From Uranotaenia lowii (Eukaryota > Arthropoda > Insecta > Diptera > Culicidae), in NCBI RefSeq assembly GCF_029784155.1, contig NC_073693.1:146198843-146262842 (forward strand): DNA of 64,000 nucleotides, in the 5' to 3' direction. Positions within the stretch are counted from its first letter, which is position 1. Each line of letters starts with the position of its first letter. Shown here one piece after another: positions 36,042 to 46,940 of this stretch. A program made the translations under genes and the position numbers. The notes under the pieces are model-generated. The model saw only the letters and a list, made by a program, of their open reading frames with translations. It searched no databases and had not been told where the DNA came from.

Positions 36042-36998
36042 TCATCCCAGAACAGAATTCACAAGAACAGGCAGCGAAGAAGAGGAAGTGTCCAGTTGAA
36101 CGTTGCTCACACTCTGCAAAACGGTGACCCTCCGCTGAAGAAAGCTGACCAGATCTGGGAAGGTAGCTGCCTCATGAGTCGACGAAAATTCTTCCCAATC
36201 CCTTCGTGTAGTGGGGTCAAGACGAATACTGAGCATACGAATCAGCAACACATCCCAAAACTCGGTTCTCTCTCCCAACTGCTTCAAGATGCGGACATTA
36301 GCTTCGAATCGTTCCACCAGAGAATGAAGATCACTTGCAGATTCATTTTTCAACGGAGCAAACTCAAAAAGGGAGTCGACATAGGTTTGTTTCAAACGTG
36401 CAGGATTTTGGAAGTGATCTATCAGCAAGTTCCACGCAACTGGGTAATTATTGGCGCTAATCGCAATCGTTTGTACCAGCTTTAACGCATCCCCCGCTAA
36501 TGACGAACGCAAATAATAAAACTTCTGAATATTGGACAATTCAGTCGACGAATGCACCAACGAAATAAATAAGTCATGAAAATTCAACCAATTTTCGAGA
36601 GCGCCATTAAAAACAGGAAGTTTTACATCTGGGAGCCGAATTTGCGAAGAAGTAGGGAAATGCGCACTGGAGTGACAAGAGGTGGAGCTGGGCGATGTAC
36701 TTTTATTAACGGACAGCAAAAAACCCTTCACTCGGTAGTAGTCCGTCTCGAACTGGGCCCGCTGCTTCAGCTGATGTTCCATCACCGCATTGTCGTCGAC
36801 ATCAGCGGCTTCAAGTTCGGCTTGCGTTTTGCCGAAGTCCGCCCACAACACGGCCAGGTTTTCCAGCCGAACGGGAACTTCCATCGACTGAGTTTCTTCG
36901 TCGAAGTTTTCAACGAAGACTTTGATCAGGTTGAACGACGTCTCGATACTTCGAAGTCGCATTCTGAGCGACTTGATACGCCGTTCCGTAGCCATCAT
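36042..36998 (-). pseudogene. BEL/Pao gag region
   Basis: 318 codons from MMATERRIKS. The middle has the Pao gag (DUF1759) signature: RLPDVKLPVFNGALENWLNF, then FYYLRSSLAGDA and LIDHFQNPARL. The CCHC knuckles expected near the C-terminus are absent. The text passes within a few residues from SSSS to LPVLVNSVLG, which normally lies after the protease, and then meets TGA at 36042-36044. The next codons VVSGKVTNST are in frame, so this is one gag-pol frame with a deletion and a stop. Confidence 0.85.
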
Positions 36999-37222
36999 GC
37001 ACGTGCGTTAATCTGCAAGATAAATTCCCAGCGGAGCACAAAACGTAGCAAAATAGAGGTGGTTGGAATATTAATTACCTTCTCGAGGCAATTTCAATGC
37101 CTTGTATTATGAAAATTTGATTGCAGCTCACTCCACCAACGTCGAGATGAATAGGGTACTTTCCAGGATGTAGATTAGTTCCGGACGCTCGGAGTTCGAC
37201 GGGCATCCGGTTCGAAGGACCA

Positions 37223-37776
37223 TGAACGGAAGTACCTTTCGTTTCGTTGTTGGTTTTCCTCTCCTTTTAATTTTCTTTCAGGTTCGTCATCGATTATACG
37301 CAGGTAAGTTACAGGTAAGCAGTCTTCATTTTTTCCTTTTCAGCACCGGTAAGTTTATTGCACTTATTTTGTTTCTAACACATTTATTTCAACACTACAT
37401 AAATTTATTTACTACTTTTACTATTTACTAAATTTAAACTATTTACAAGTACAAAACTTTAAGAAATTTCAACATTATTTTTGTCAACAATCGCACTGCT
37501 CTGCTCTGCTGGTTTGTTGATGTTTTTACTCCTCGGCTGCCACCGTCGGAAAAAGAGACCACGCGTTTTCCTACAGGGCCTTTTATACTGTAGGCCTGCA
37601 GAAAAGAGCGGAAATTGTTCTTTATTGTTTTCCTCGCAGCCCACTGCTGCTAACGCCTTTGGTCTGACAGCATGCCCCAGTGGGAAAACAATGAAAATTC
37701 ACTGGGCTGCTTCGCTTTCCCAGGACCAGAAAGCGCCACTTTATTCGTGCACGATTTTCTCAGTGTGCATCGAACA
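37223..37776 (-). repeat. 5' LTR of BEL/Pao element
   Basis: 554 bp, the partner of 31078-31630. On the - strand it is the 5' LTR, and its inner edge abuts the tRNA-Tyr-like primer site at 37205-37222. Confidence 0.93.
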
Positions 37777-40689
37777 CAAATTTTAGCTCAAAAAAAGAGT
37801 GCAGCTTTTGAAAAGTGCAAAATTTGTGTTTGTTTTCATATACCTAATGTTTTCAACATAATGTTATAAAGTTATCAATATTTTTCGGACAATCATAAAT
37901 TTTCTTGAAATATTTTTTTTTATAATTCCAGTCAGACTTCAATGCAAATAAAAAAATCACCATTTAAATTCCTTTCCATATGCTGGAATAAGATTTTTTT
38001 ATTCGTTTATTTCAAAATTTCATCTATCCAAACGCTTATTATTACGATTTCAGCTAGTTTAATTTATCGTAGTATTTTTTACCCCTAAATGTATGTAGTA
38101 CAGTTTAGGCTTTTTGTTTAAAAACTTTTTTCACAAAAAAATGTAAAATAAATATTGAATAAAACCAAAAATTATTGCAATGGGTACCTACTTTATGCGT
38201 TATGACATCACAATTGTATCAAAAACTATAAATTTTAAAAATTTTCATTTAATTTTTTTTTCTACAAAGTTATTTGCAACTTATCTACCCCTGTTTCATT
38301 TTTTTGTAAATTTCAAAATAACTGGTGAAATTTTTTTTTTCTGACTACGTAAATTTGATGTCCCATCAACCTTTAAACTTTTGATATCCAAGCGGTTTGA
38401 TTATCTGTGATCATTAAGTTTTTGAAATCGCTTTTCCTATGAATAAATTTCAGTTGCCTCTCCTATATATTTTATTGCTAGACAAAAAAGGAAATTTGTG
38501 CTATGATTTTTTTATTCTAATGTATAATGGACTGGTACTTTATAGCCTGATTTTCTGCATGTATTTGAATTAAGAAACCTTCAAGCAAGTCGTTTGAAGA
38601 AGGCGATCGAACAGGAAATCGCTATTTTTTAGATGATTATATCGGAAATAATTTTCTATGATTTAAGTATTTGGTTGGTATGAGAGCCAAGCTTCATTAT
38701 AATCTTTTGTGACCGTTAACTTCAATTAAGGATGTGAAAAATCATTCTAATGAAACATTCAATTCATGATTACAATTAAATACTTGTAACAAGTCGTCTA
38801 AAATATGGCTTTTGGATAAGAATCGCCCACAACAGGTTAAATTTGGCGATCGAAATTGCTTCGCTCAAGCCAAACTGACTAAAGCCGTTCAAATTTTACT
38901 CTTTTCTAATGTAGATTCTGGAAATTGAAACAGTTTTCTACTTTTTAGTTTTTAAACTGTTTTTATTGAAATACACGTTAAGGAATGAATCATCTGCACA
39001 GGATGAAAATCCCAGAAAAAAGAATGAAGAAGAATAATTGAAAAAACCTAACATAAATAACATTTTGTAGTTTTTCATTCTTATATGTTCTTTTAAGTCG
39101 ACTACATGTTTTTCTACGCAGAAAGATTCACAATGTTAACTGCCTTATTTTGTTTTAAATAAAATCTCAACGCAGGCAGCTATCATCAAAGACAGAAGAA
39201 AAATGAAAAGAAGAGAATGATTTTTTTATCATTTCAATAGGAGTTCTTTCTCAGTGATTGGTTGCATGGATTTCGGATCAAATCAAACATTCTTACAGTT
39301 TTATTTAAAACGTTAAGATTTTATATTACGCATCTTTGATCTTAAATCTTATCTCATTTACACACTATTGATCTTGGTTTTGTTCGTATCAATCCAGTTG
39401 TCTAACTGTAACAGTTGTTCTCATGCTTCTATTCAATATTATCTGTATAAAGCGTTCTAGAATAAAGCAGCGATTTCTTGTTCCGTGTAGGGAATTTAGC
39501 TATGTAGGTTCGAAATCGAAAACCTAAATATTGTTTTCTTGCTTCCTCCTTCATCGTTCTGCTTCTGAGTTCTTTTTCATCACATAAATAAAAGTTAAAA
39601 TAATAACAAATCTGTTTTTCTACACTTTTTTATCACACACATTTTTTGGACATAATTTCTATGATTTCAACATTCAACGGATGGTCCGAATAAGTCAGAG
39701 TTTCTCAAATTTGGTTTTAAAACATACAAATTTATATTATTGGTTTTATCCTTTCAAGTGAATAAACTTTAAAAGCTGCCGTTTTGTTCTTGATCGTAAA
39801 GGTATTACAAACTTGTATACATTTCTTTGAATTTAAAGAAAAATCAGTTTCTATGCTTTGCTTCTCCTTATCAAAAACTTTCTGCTATAAAGCTCAAGCT
39901 GTTGAAATTATAGCACAAGGGAAAATTTCAAACCCCTTTTGAAATGTTTCTCCCGTGAAGTTGTCTTGAAATATTTCGCACAGCTTTGAATATTCAGCGG
40001 GGAAACTTTATTTTGCTGACCTAACGATATTCGTAAACGATAAAAACGAAAACTTGATGACACGTTTCCAAAGCTTACACATTATCCTCTCTTTCTTTTT
40101 CAACCCTGTACAATGTTGTTGGTTTTGCTGATGTTTTTATGGCTACATACACACAAATTTCGTTGCATTAGAGCATTGCTATTTCTTACGAAAGTACTAG
40201 GAAGCATTTGTTTAGTTAGATGAAAATGATTCCATATGATTATTCTAAATTGATTCTTCAATTCACTCCTGTTTGATGACCGATTTAGTGCCGCTGATTA
40301 GTACAAACGATTCAACGATTTTATTAGTGAGCTTTTGTTTTCGGTAAACGATTTTTGGCTTCAAACGTGTGAACTCAAAATTATTTTAGACCAAACATTT
40401 TCTTCGACATTGAAATAACACTGTGATTTGGGCTTCAAATTTCAGACACTTTTTCTACCTATGCTGAAAAAAGGTGTTGATTTTAAGGAGCGAATATAGA
40501 AAAAAAACTAAAACAGATGAGCTAAGTTATGTGCAACAGATGATTGAAGAAAATAAAAATTCATAAATAGAATAAAAATAGATAACCCTTTTTTGTATTG
40601 CATATCAACGCTTGGTTGGCCGCTCCGAAAGTGGACTTCTTCTTAGCCTATGTACAATTTGGACCGACCCTAGTGGTTAGCGGCACTTA
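37777..40689 (-). other. Presumed Zasp52 3' UTR and flank
   Basis: It follows the stop codon at 40690-40692 on the - strand. The nearer part (about 38,500-40,689) looks single-copy and U-rich in the transcript, compatible with a long 3' UTR. No polyadenylation site can be singled out among several TTTATT words. Positions 37850-38470 are a diverged copy of the 46941-48967 element. The BEL element begins immediately after. Confidence 0.45.
37850..38470. repeat. Diverged copy A of the TACCGTCAA element
   Basis: It aligns by eye with 47250-47440 plus 48500-48960. The shared words include TATTTTTCGGACAATCA, TTCCATATGCTGGAATA, CCTAAATGTATG and AAACTTTTGAT. Its ends are not preserved. Confidence 0.5.
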
Positions 40690-40767
40690 TTAGCGGGCGT
40701 GGTTTTTGCAGAAAGGACGACCACCCTTGGCGAAAAAGCTCTGGCCTTCGAGGTTCTTTTTGCAGCT
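40690..40767 (-). CDS. Zasp52: Zasp52-like: terminal exon, end of last LIM
   Basis: The acceptor CGTTTCAG lies at 40768 onward. The exon enters in phase 0 and encodes 25 residues beginning SCKKNLEGQSFF and ending FCKNHAR, then TAA. Joined to 58753 it gives CFNCT-SCKKNL, completing the CxxC-type zinc ligands and final Cys/His of the third LIM finger in the window. Enigma-family LIM proteins (Zasp52, LDB3) end in this way. The donor partner is 18 kb away, but frame and motif continuity are exact. Confidence 0.93.
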   Translation of the reverse strand, partial: SCKKNLEGQSFFAKGGRPFCKNHAR

Positions 40768-41070
40768 CTGAAACGACAATAAATGGGAAATTTGAGTTCA
40801 ATGAGTAAATTCATAAACCTTAAAAACAAAAAAAACATTTCAATTTAATTCGTCTCCATTAAGTTCGTTATGGTTCAACCACTCTTTTATAATGTTAAGT
40901 GATGATGGAAAACGCCTGAATTTATACTAACTTTTTTTTTTAACTCGTTTAGTTAGTTAAGAATCGGTTAGTTTTTGTTAATTTCACGTACAAATGAAAA
41001 TATCATTTCCATTTTTTTTTGTTTTCCGCTGGTAAAAATAACCTGAATGGGAACATTTTGTGAACAATAT

Positions 41071-42373
41071 AAAGTCTGCTTCATTTAATATTGGAACACA
41101 AACAATTGCGTGTAGTTCAGTCATTTATTAACGAATTCATAATTTGTTTTTCATACAAATGTAGCATTTTCTTTACTCTTTCATAAAAAAAAATTAAAAA
41201 AATTATTCATTGCTGTTTCGAAGAAATTCTCGTACTTTTCCCGTAATACGGCACATTAGGCGGCGCACACCCTTTTCGTCCACCGTTTTGGCGATTTGAT
41301 TTCACCAGTTCTTCATTTGAGTCATGTTCCTAACAAGTTTTCCCTTTGCCTTAAGCCTCCGCTTCGTGATTGCCCAGTATTTCTCTATCGGCCGGAACTG
41401 GGGGCAGTTTGGGGGGTTGAGGTCCTTCGGTATTGCGCTGACCCCGTTCGTTGCGTACCATTCCATAACCGTTTTGCTGTAATGGCAGCTTGCGAGGTCC
41501 GGCCAAAACATTACTGGACGGTCGTGGGCACGAATAAACGGCAGAATCCGTTTCTGTAGGCACTCTTTTTTGTAGACTTCTGATGTCATTGTCTTGTCAG
41601 TGAGAAAGACTTTGGTTTTCTGTCCACAACTGCATATCCCCTGCCAAATCATGTACTTGCGGGCGAATTTATCCGCAAACACGAACTTAAATTTTCCAGG
41701 TACATCCCCCCGAGCCGTCGCCAAATATAATTTTTGACCTGGGATTTGCCCAAAGTCCGCCTTCACGTAGGTCTCATCGTCCATCAGAATACATCCGTCG
41801 AACTTGGTCAGCACATGGTCGTACAGCTTTCGAGCACGGATTCTGGCCACATTGTTCTGCTTCAGCGTCCGATTTGGCTGTTGCTGGCTCGGAATGACCT
41901 TATTCCTTCCCGGAGACGAATTCGTCGCACCGTACTGTGAGCGGCCTGGAACTTATTGGCCAAATCGCGGTCTGAAAGATTGGGATTCCTCTTGACGGCC
42001 TTGATGACTTTCCCACGCAGTTTCCGGTCGACAGTTCCACTCCGACGCTTCGAATGCGGCTTCCGAGCCGTCGTCAATGTTTCCTTGTACTGCTTGATAA
42101 CACGCCATACGGTATTTCTGGGCATTTTAAGCTGTTTAGCTAGCTTCGATGCCGACAACAATGGATTTTCAAGAAAAATTTGCACAATTTGATCTCTCCG
42201 TTCGGCTTCCATGGCGGTTGTTTACAAAATGCTATCGTTTGGTGTTATGACATAAATACATGGTGAAAGGTAATGAATTTCCCGACACGTGGGTGAAAAA
42301 AGTTTCCAAATCCGTCCACTAGGAGCGCCACAATGAGCAAAAGAATTTGTTCCAATATTAAATGAAGCAGACT
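41071..42373 (-). mobile_element. Mariner (DD37E, ITmD37E-like) element, inactive
   Basis: About 1.3 kb with inverted ends AAAGTCTGCTTCATTTAATA (then TTGGAAC) on both sides, and TA outside. The transposase is on the - strand and broken. In dipterans, DD37E transposases of this type are best known from mosquitoes. Confidence 0.88.
41203..42212 (-). pseudogene. DD37E mariner transposase, broken
   Basis: It starts MEAERRDQIVQIFLENP with a helix-turn-helix (LLSASKLAKQLKMPRNTVWR) and a second paired-like DNA-binding unit (LSDRDLANKF...STVRRIRLREG). A one-base frame change near 41870 separates it from the catalytic half. That half has CILMDDETYVKADF (first Asp), VMFWPDLASCHYS (second Asp) and, exactly 37 residues later, the Glu of FRPIEKYW. 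An in-frame TGA at 41302 follows MTQMKNW. The natural end at SNE-TAA is at 41203. DNA cutting and joining would need an intact copy elsewhere. Confidence 0.88.
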
Positions 42374-42646
42374 TTATTAGAAGATCAAACAAGAAACAAA
42401 CAAGACCTGGAAAAAGTCTACAAATTTTGAGTGTGAGATTTGAAGGAAAAGCTTAAAATTTAATGGTATTTCAATATAATTGCTTCATGTCATCTTATCT
42501 TTTTCGAAAAAATAGCAACTCGTAGTCTTTCGGATTTTCTGACAGCGTATTAATTGAAGTTTATATACTCCAAAAGTCAGAACTATACATTAGTCCATAG
42601 AAAAACTAGAAGCATTTTCGTGAGACGAAAAAAATTGTGATATTTT

Positions 42647-42706
42647 TTAAGTTAAGTTAAGTTTTAAGTTAAGTTAAGTTTTAAGTTAAGTTTTAAGTTA
42701 AGTTAA
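42647..42706. repeat. TTAAG microsatellite
   Basis: About 60 bp of (TTAAG)n with occasional TTTTAAG units. It lies inside the 42530-45360 repeat, next to the MITE at 42722, and is absent from the paralogue at 58,330. Confidence 0.85.
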
Positions 42707-42721
42707 GAAGAGTTGATCCTT

Positions 42722-43870
42722 CCCGATCAGGAGGAAAAAACTAAATTATATCAAGATGAGATATTTTGATACTAATTTTTTTCCTATCTAAATGAGTTAG
42801 TATTCAGTACTCGTAGGATGTTAAAATATCTCATATTATATCAAAAAATCTATGCGATCATAGCTAAATTATATCAATTTTAGATATGCTCCTTTCAAGA
42901 TTATATCTCGTTCAGATAGCATAGTTTGATATTGGACTGAACAAAACCTATCAAAATTATAACTTATCAAGATATGAGTGCTTCGAGAAAAATTTCTAGT
43001 GGAATGTCAATAATCCATATTATTTGCTAAAACCATGTTCCATTTTTGGTTTCCCAAAAATTGGATCCAATTTTAAGGATCTGTTGAGCGAAACTCATTA
43101 ATGTACGGGTTGGGCCGTTGACTTCGATGTCCGTGTTTCAGAAAAAGTTGTACATATATCAAAATAAGATATAATCATTTCATTTTGGGACAACCCGAAA
43201 AAATTCTTTCCCGATCAGGAGGGAAAAACTAAATTATATCAAGATGAGATATTTTGATACTAATTTTTTTCCTATCTAAATGAGTTATTATTCAGTACTC
43301 GTAGGATGTTAAAATATCTCAAATTATATCAAAAAATCTATACGATCATAGCTAAATTATATCAATTTTAGATATGCTCCTTTCAAGATTCTATCTTGTT
43401 CAGATAGCATAATTTGATATTGGGCAGAACAAAACCTATCAAAATTATAACTTATCTAGATATGAGTGCTTCGAGAAAAATTACTAGTGGAATGTCAATA
43501 AACCATATTTTTTGCTAAAACCATGTTCCATTTTTGGTTTCCCAAAAATTGGATCCAATTTTAAGGATCTGTTGAGCGAAACTCATTGATGTACGGTTTG
43601 GGCCGTTGACTTCGATGTCCGTGTTTCAGAAAAAGTTGTACTTATATCAAAATAAGATTTAATCATTTTATTTTGGGACAACCCGAAAAAAATCTTTATC
43701 ATTGAAAATTATCTCAACCCCATTCAAGTCTGTCAATCAGAATAAGATATAATTGAGATTAGAAAAACTTAAAATCTAAATTTTTCAGTACTTAATTATA
43801 ACTGAATCAGATGTAAATATCTTGGTGAGATACATTTGAGTTATTATTTTGATATGCTCTCCTGATCGGG
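42722..43870. mobile_element. MITE with CCCGATCAGGAG ends and internal tandem copy
   Basis: The inverted ends CCCGATCAGGAG / CTCCTGATCGGG enclose a ~488-bp unit present twice in direct tandem (starting 42722 and 43210), including the terminal CCCGATCAGG itself, then a unique ~180-bp tail. The interior is rich in ATATC/GATAT words. No coding capacity. Comparison with the uninterrupted paralogue near 58,300 places the insertion between TAAA and the following GATCAA, with at most a 2-3 bp duplication. Confidence 0.7.
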
Positions 43871-43974
43871 TTTACTGAAGGAGACTTGATCCTTTATTCA
43901 AGAATCTCAAACCCTTAGCAAAAATTAAGCAAAATCCAAAGATCCAATTGACTATTTTGACATATTACTATTCA

Positions 43975-45108
43975 CAGTGTTCGGCACAAAAGCGCTAATC
44001 CGCTATTCGCTAGTTATTCCGCTAACTTTTCATTAGCGGTTTAATTTTGCCGCTAAGTTTTGATTGATCTAGCGAATTAAAAAGTTCCGCTATTATTTGG
44101 TTCCGCTAATTGAAGACCGCTAACTCCCATATATTTGTATCAATCTCTCGAATTACTAGTGACAGAAACTATTTGTCATTAACCAAGTTAAGGTGACATT
44201 GGGCATAATTCTGATTGCTCAATTGGATCAATGGGAGGAATGCGTACTCGAGTTAGAGAAATGACGTATTTAGTGTAATTTTTCTCTCTTGTAGCACTTT
44301 TTTTTCGCAAAACTGACGGAAGAAGATAAAAGTAAAAGGTGTTAAACAATATTTTAACATCTCTTCATCAACATTTGTTTTCAAATGGTTGAGATATTTA
44401 CTTTTCATATTCAGTTTTTTAGAGATTCAGTTCATATACAAATAAGATAAAATTACCATAGTAGCCTTCGTTTTAAGTTAAAATTGAAATTGTATACATG
44501 TTTACGTTTGACAATGCTCCTGCAAGTTTGAAAAGGGGGAGAACAGTTTAAAGATTTTAAATGATGCTAATGTAAAATAATGCAAAAATAATAAAATGGA
44601 ATGAATTGCACAAGAGATTGTTTGCAACGAAATTGCATACTATCAACTTTGCACAAAACCGATAAATCGAGTAAATTTTTAACAAAAATTTAAATTAAAA
44701 AAAAAAATAGATATCTCCCATCTTCCACATTCTGTTCTTTTGCTCTTGTGATTGTTCGAAAATTCTTTGTCGAAGTTGTCGAAATTCTCATCTTTGACAG
44801 TTTTTGTTTTGCTCATATAATTGTATGAAAATTTGATCAATTTATCTGATTTCAAATTAAATAATTGAAACATTATTTACTCCCCCTTGAGGAGTTGGTA
44901 AGATCGAAGGGGGGAGGAGCGTGACAAAAGAAGAATTTGATATTTGTCCCGGCCTTCATGCTGGTCAACAGTTAGCGATTAGCGCTTTAAGCTTAAAGCG
45001 ATAATTTTTTTGGCACATTTAGCGTATTCAATTAGCGATCGCTAACTTTGAATGAGTTAGCGATCTCATTAGCGGCGCTATTTTTTCAGTTAGCGATGCC
45101 GAACACTG
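43975..45108. mobile_element. hAT-type MITE with 8-bp target duplication
   Basis: The ends CAGTGTTCGGCA / TGCCGAACACTG are perfect inverted repeats. The target duplication ACTATTCA stands at 43967-43974 and 45109-45116. Eight bases is the hAT signature. Many copies of CGCTAA/TTAGCG lie just inside both ends, as expected for subterminal transposase sites. 1134 bp, no transposase. A damaged relative is at 28425. Confidence 0.88.
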
Positions 45109-45479
45109 ACTATTCATTTCACAGTTCATAAGAGTCAGACAAAGAGAATTCTTAAAGTTTGTCTTCTACACTAAGTCATTGCATACTTAAAGGCGCAATT
45201 TTATAATTTTTAGATGAAGCAGTTTTTGTGTCCTTTTCTTCAGGTAATTACTGGATAAATATTAGTTATTGAACCAATATTAGTAATTTTGTACTAAGCA
45301 AAGAACACGATCCAATCAAAAAAATATACATCTTTTTGGACTCTAGGGATCAATTGAACCCTTAACATTCATTATGGAAAACTTTTTCAAAAAAAAGGTT
45401 GGTAGTTTGCTATTGCTTGGAAAATATGGCATATAAAATTCATGCTCTAAGTTAGAGTCTCTAACGATTGATATATTAT

Positions 45480-46030
45480 TGGTGAGATAGTTTTTTAAAA
45501 GTTTTTAATTCGCATAGAAAATTTAGAAAATCGAGCATAAGATGTACAATGTTTACATTTTTCGATGCTAGTATGACGGATTGGCTTAATGATATCACAT
45601 AGAAGCTTTATATTGCTTTTATTATCTCATACAAACAATGTTGGTGTAAAAATATTTTTCGGACAATCGCCAGTTTTTTTTTTAAAATAAATATTTTTAT
45701 AATTCAGTTACCAGTCTGGGCTTAAATGCATCAAAATGCAAATCAAAGATTCGCCTTTTAAATCTCGGTTCCATATGCTGGAATATGATTGTTTTGCATC
45801 ACGCGTTTGTAAATTTCAAAGTTCCATTCATCGAAACATTAATTTTTAAGATTTCTGCTAGTAGAATTTTTCGAAGTATTTTTTACTTCTGAATGTATAC
45901 AGCATCTTTATTTTTTTTATTTAAAAACATTTTTGACAGAAAAATGTTAAATTTAATTCGAACAAAAACAAAATTACTGCTATTGGTGCGTCGAGCTTCA
46001 TAGGACGCTCAAAAATAATTTACCGAAAAT
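45480..46030. repeat. Diverged copy B of the TACCGTCAA element
   Basis: It matches 47104-47440 and continues past the point where the nested element interrupts that copy (TTCCATTCATCGAAACATT, then GATTTCTGCT). It thus shows the uninterrupted order. Ends missing. Confidence 0.6.
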
Positions 46031-46290
46031 GCTAATGATTGAAACAAATTTAAGGTAAATTGTTGTAAAGATCCTGCGGAAAAGTTCGGTTTTGTAGATG
46101 AGTAGTACAGGGGGACGTAAAGTGTAGTCTCTGACAAAATCACCTAGCGTTTTCGTAAGCCTCAGAAAACCAATGGCTTCTCTTTGCCGGAGTGGTTTAA
46201 CAAAAGCTCAGTGGAGAAACCGGCATATGAATCGAGAAAAGGAATCACTATTTTTGCGCCCTACAATTTTATTTTGAATGCTCATAAACT

Positions 46291-46762
46291 AAGGTTGCCA
46301 GAATTTTTTCAGCACGTATTCGGGCCGGACAATTTTTTATAAAAAAAATCAAGCAAAATCCGGGCATTTCATTTCAAAACCGTGACCAAAAATCATGGCA
46401 ATATCCAGGCAAATTTTGTCAAAACCCAGAAATAACTTAACAAAAATTAAAATAAAAGAATTGAAAATAATAATTTTTTCATCAAAATTCAAAAACAAAT
46501 TTGAAATCGTATATGAGCCTTCGAAAAATCCTTTCATGATTATTTTTCGCAAAATCTGTTCAAAAATTTTTGTTTTGTTGGCTAAATAATAAAAAACAAA
46601 TTATATCACAATCTATTTTTTTTGTATTATTTGAAAAATAAAGTGAAAAAATCCGGACACTTTTCAATGCAATCCGGGCAACCGGGCCGGGCCGGACTGT
46701 TCTGAAATTTTGTATCAAATATCCGGGCAAACCCGGATAAAACCGGACAATCTGGCAACCTT
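46291..46762. mobile_element. Small MITE with AAGGTTGCCAGA ends
   Basis: Inverted ends AAGGTTGCCAGA / TCTGGCAACCTT. ATAAACT stands directly before the left end (46284-46290) and 3 bp after the right end (46766-46772), a likely 7-bp target duplication. The interior repeats CCGGGC and CCGGAC words near both ends. Non-coding. Confidence 0.65.
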
Positions 46763-46940
46763 ATTATAAACTTTGCTATCCAGAAGACAAGTACGATTAT
46801 TTTTATTTCTTTATACAGATATCAGCTTGAACCAGTTTATTGTTGAAATATTGGTTTGGGGAATAACCTCAGAGCGTTTTTACATTTTGTTCTATTCACA
46901 GCGCATGGTTTTTTTACATCGTAAAAACATTCATTCGATA

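Larger units (their letters stand above)
31078..37776 (-). mobile_element. BEL/Pao LTR retrotransposon, defective
   Basis: 6.7 kb between two near-identical LTRs, with target duplication CAAAT on both sides (31073-31077, 37777-37781). On the - strand the primer site directly after the 5' LTR is TGGTCCTTCGAACCGGAT, complementary to the 3' end of a tRNA-Tyr-like molecule. A purine-rich tract (GAAGGGGCCAGTA) precedes the 3' LTR. Gag, reverse transcriptase, RNase H and integrase follow in a single frame, broken by three stops and lacking the nucleocapsid/protease segment. The LTRs show about three differences by eye, so the copy is young although dead. Confidence 0.95.
42530..45360 (-). repeat. 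Interspersed repeat interrupted by two MITEs
   Basis: Read on the - strand and with the two insertions removed, it matches 57955-58460 on the + strand nearly end to end: GATCCCT..AGTCC, AAATTGCGCCTT.AAGTATGC, GGATCAAGTCTCC, CACGAAAATGCTTCTAGTT, ACGCTGTC.GAAAAT. It therefore predates both insertions. No coding frame; the family is unknown. Confidence 0.7.

Noticed and set aside
41862..42212. Separate small DNA-binding protein gene
   Set aside because: It is the N-terminal half of the mariner transposase, split off by a frameshift.
42642..42710. CRISPR-like or telomere-like array
   Set aside because: A simple TTAAG microsatellite with no spacers.
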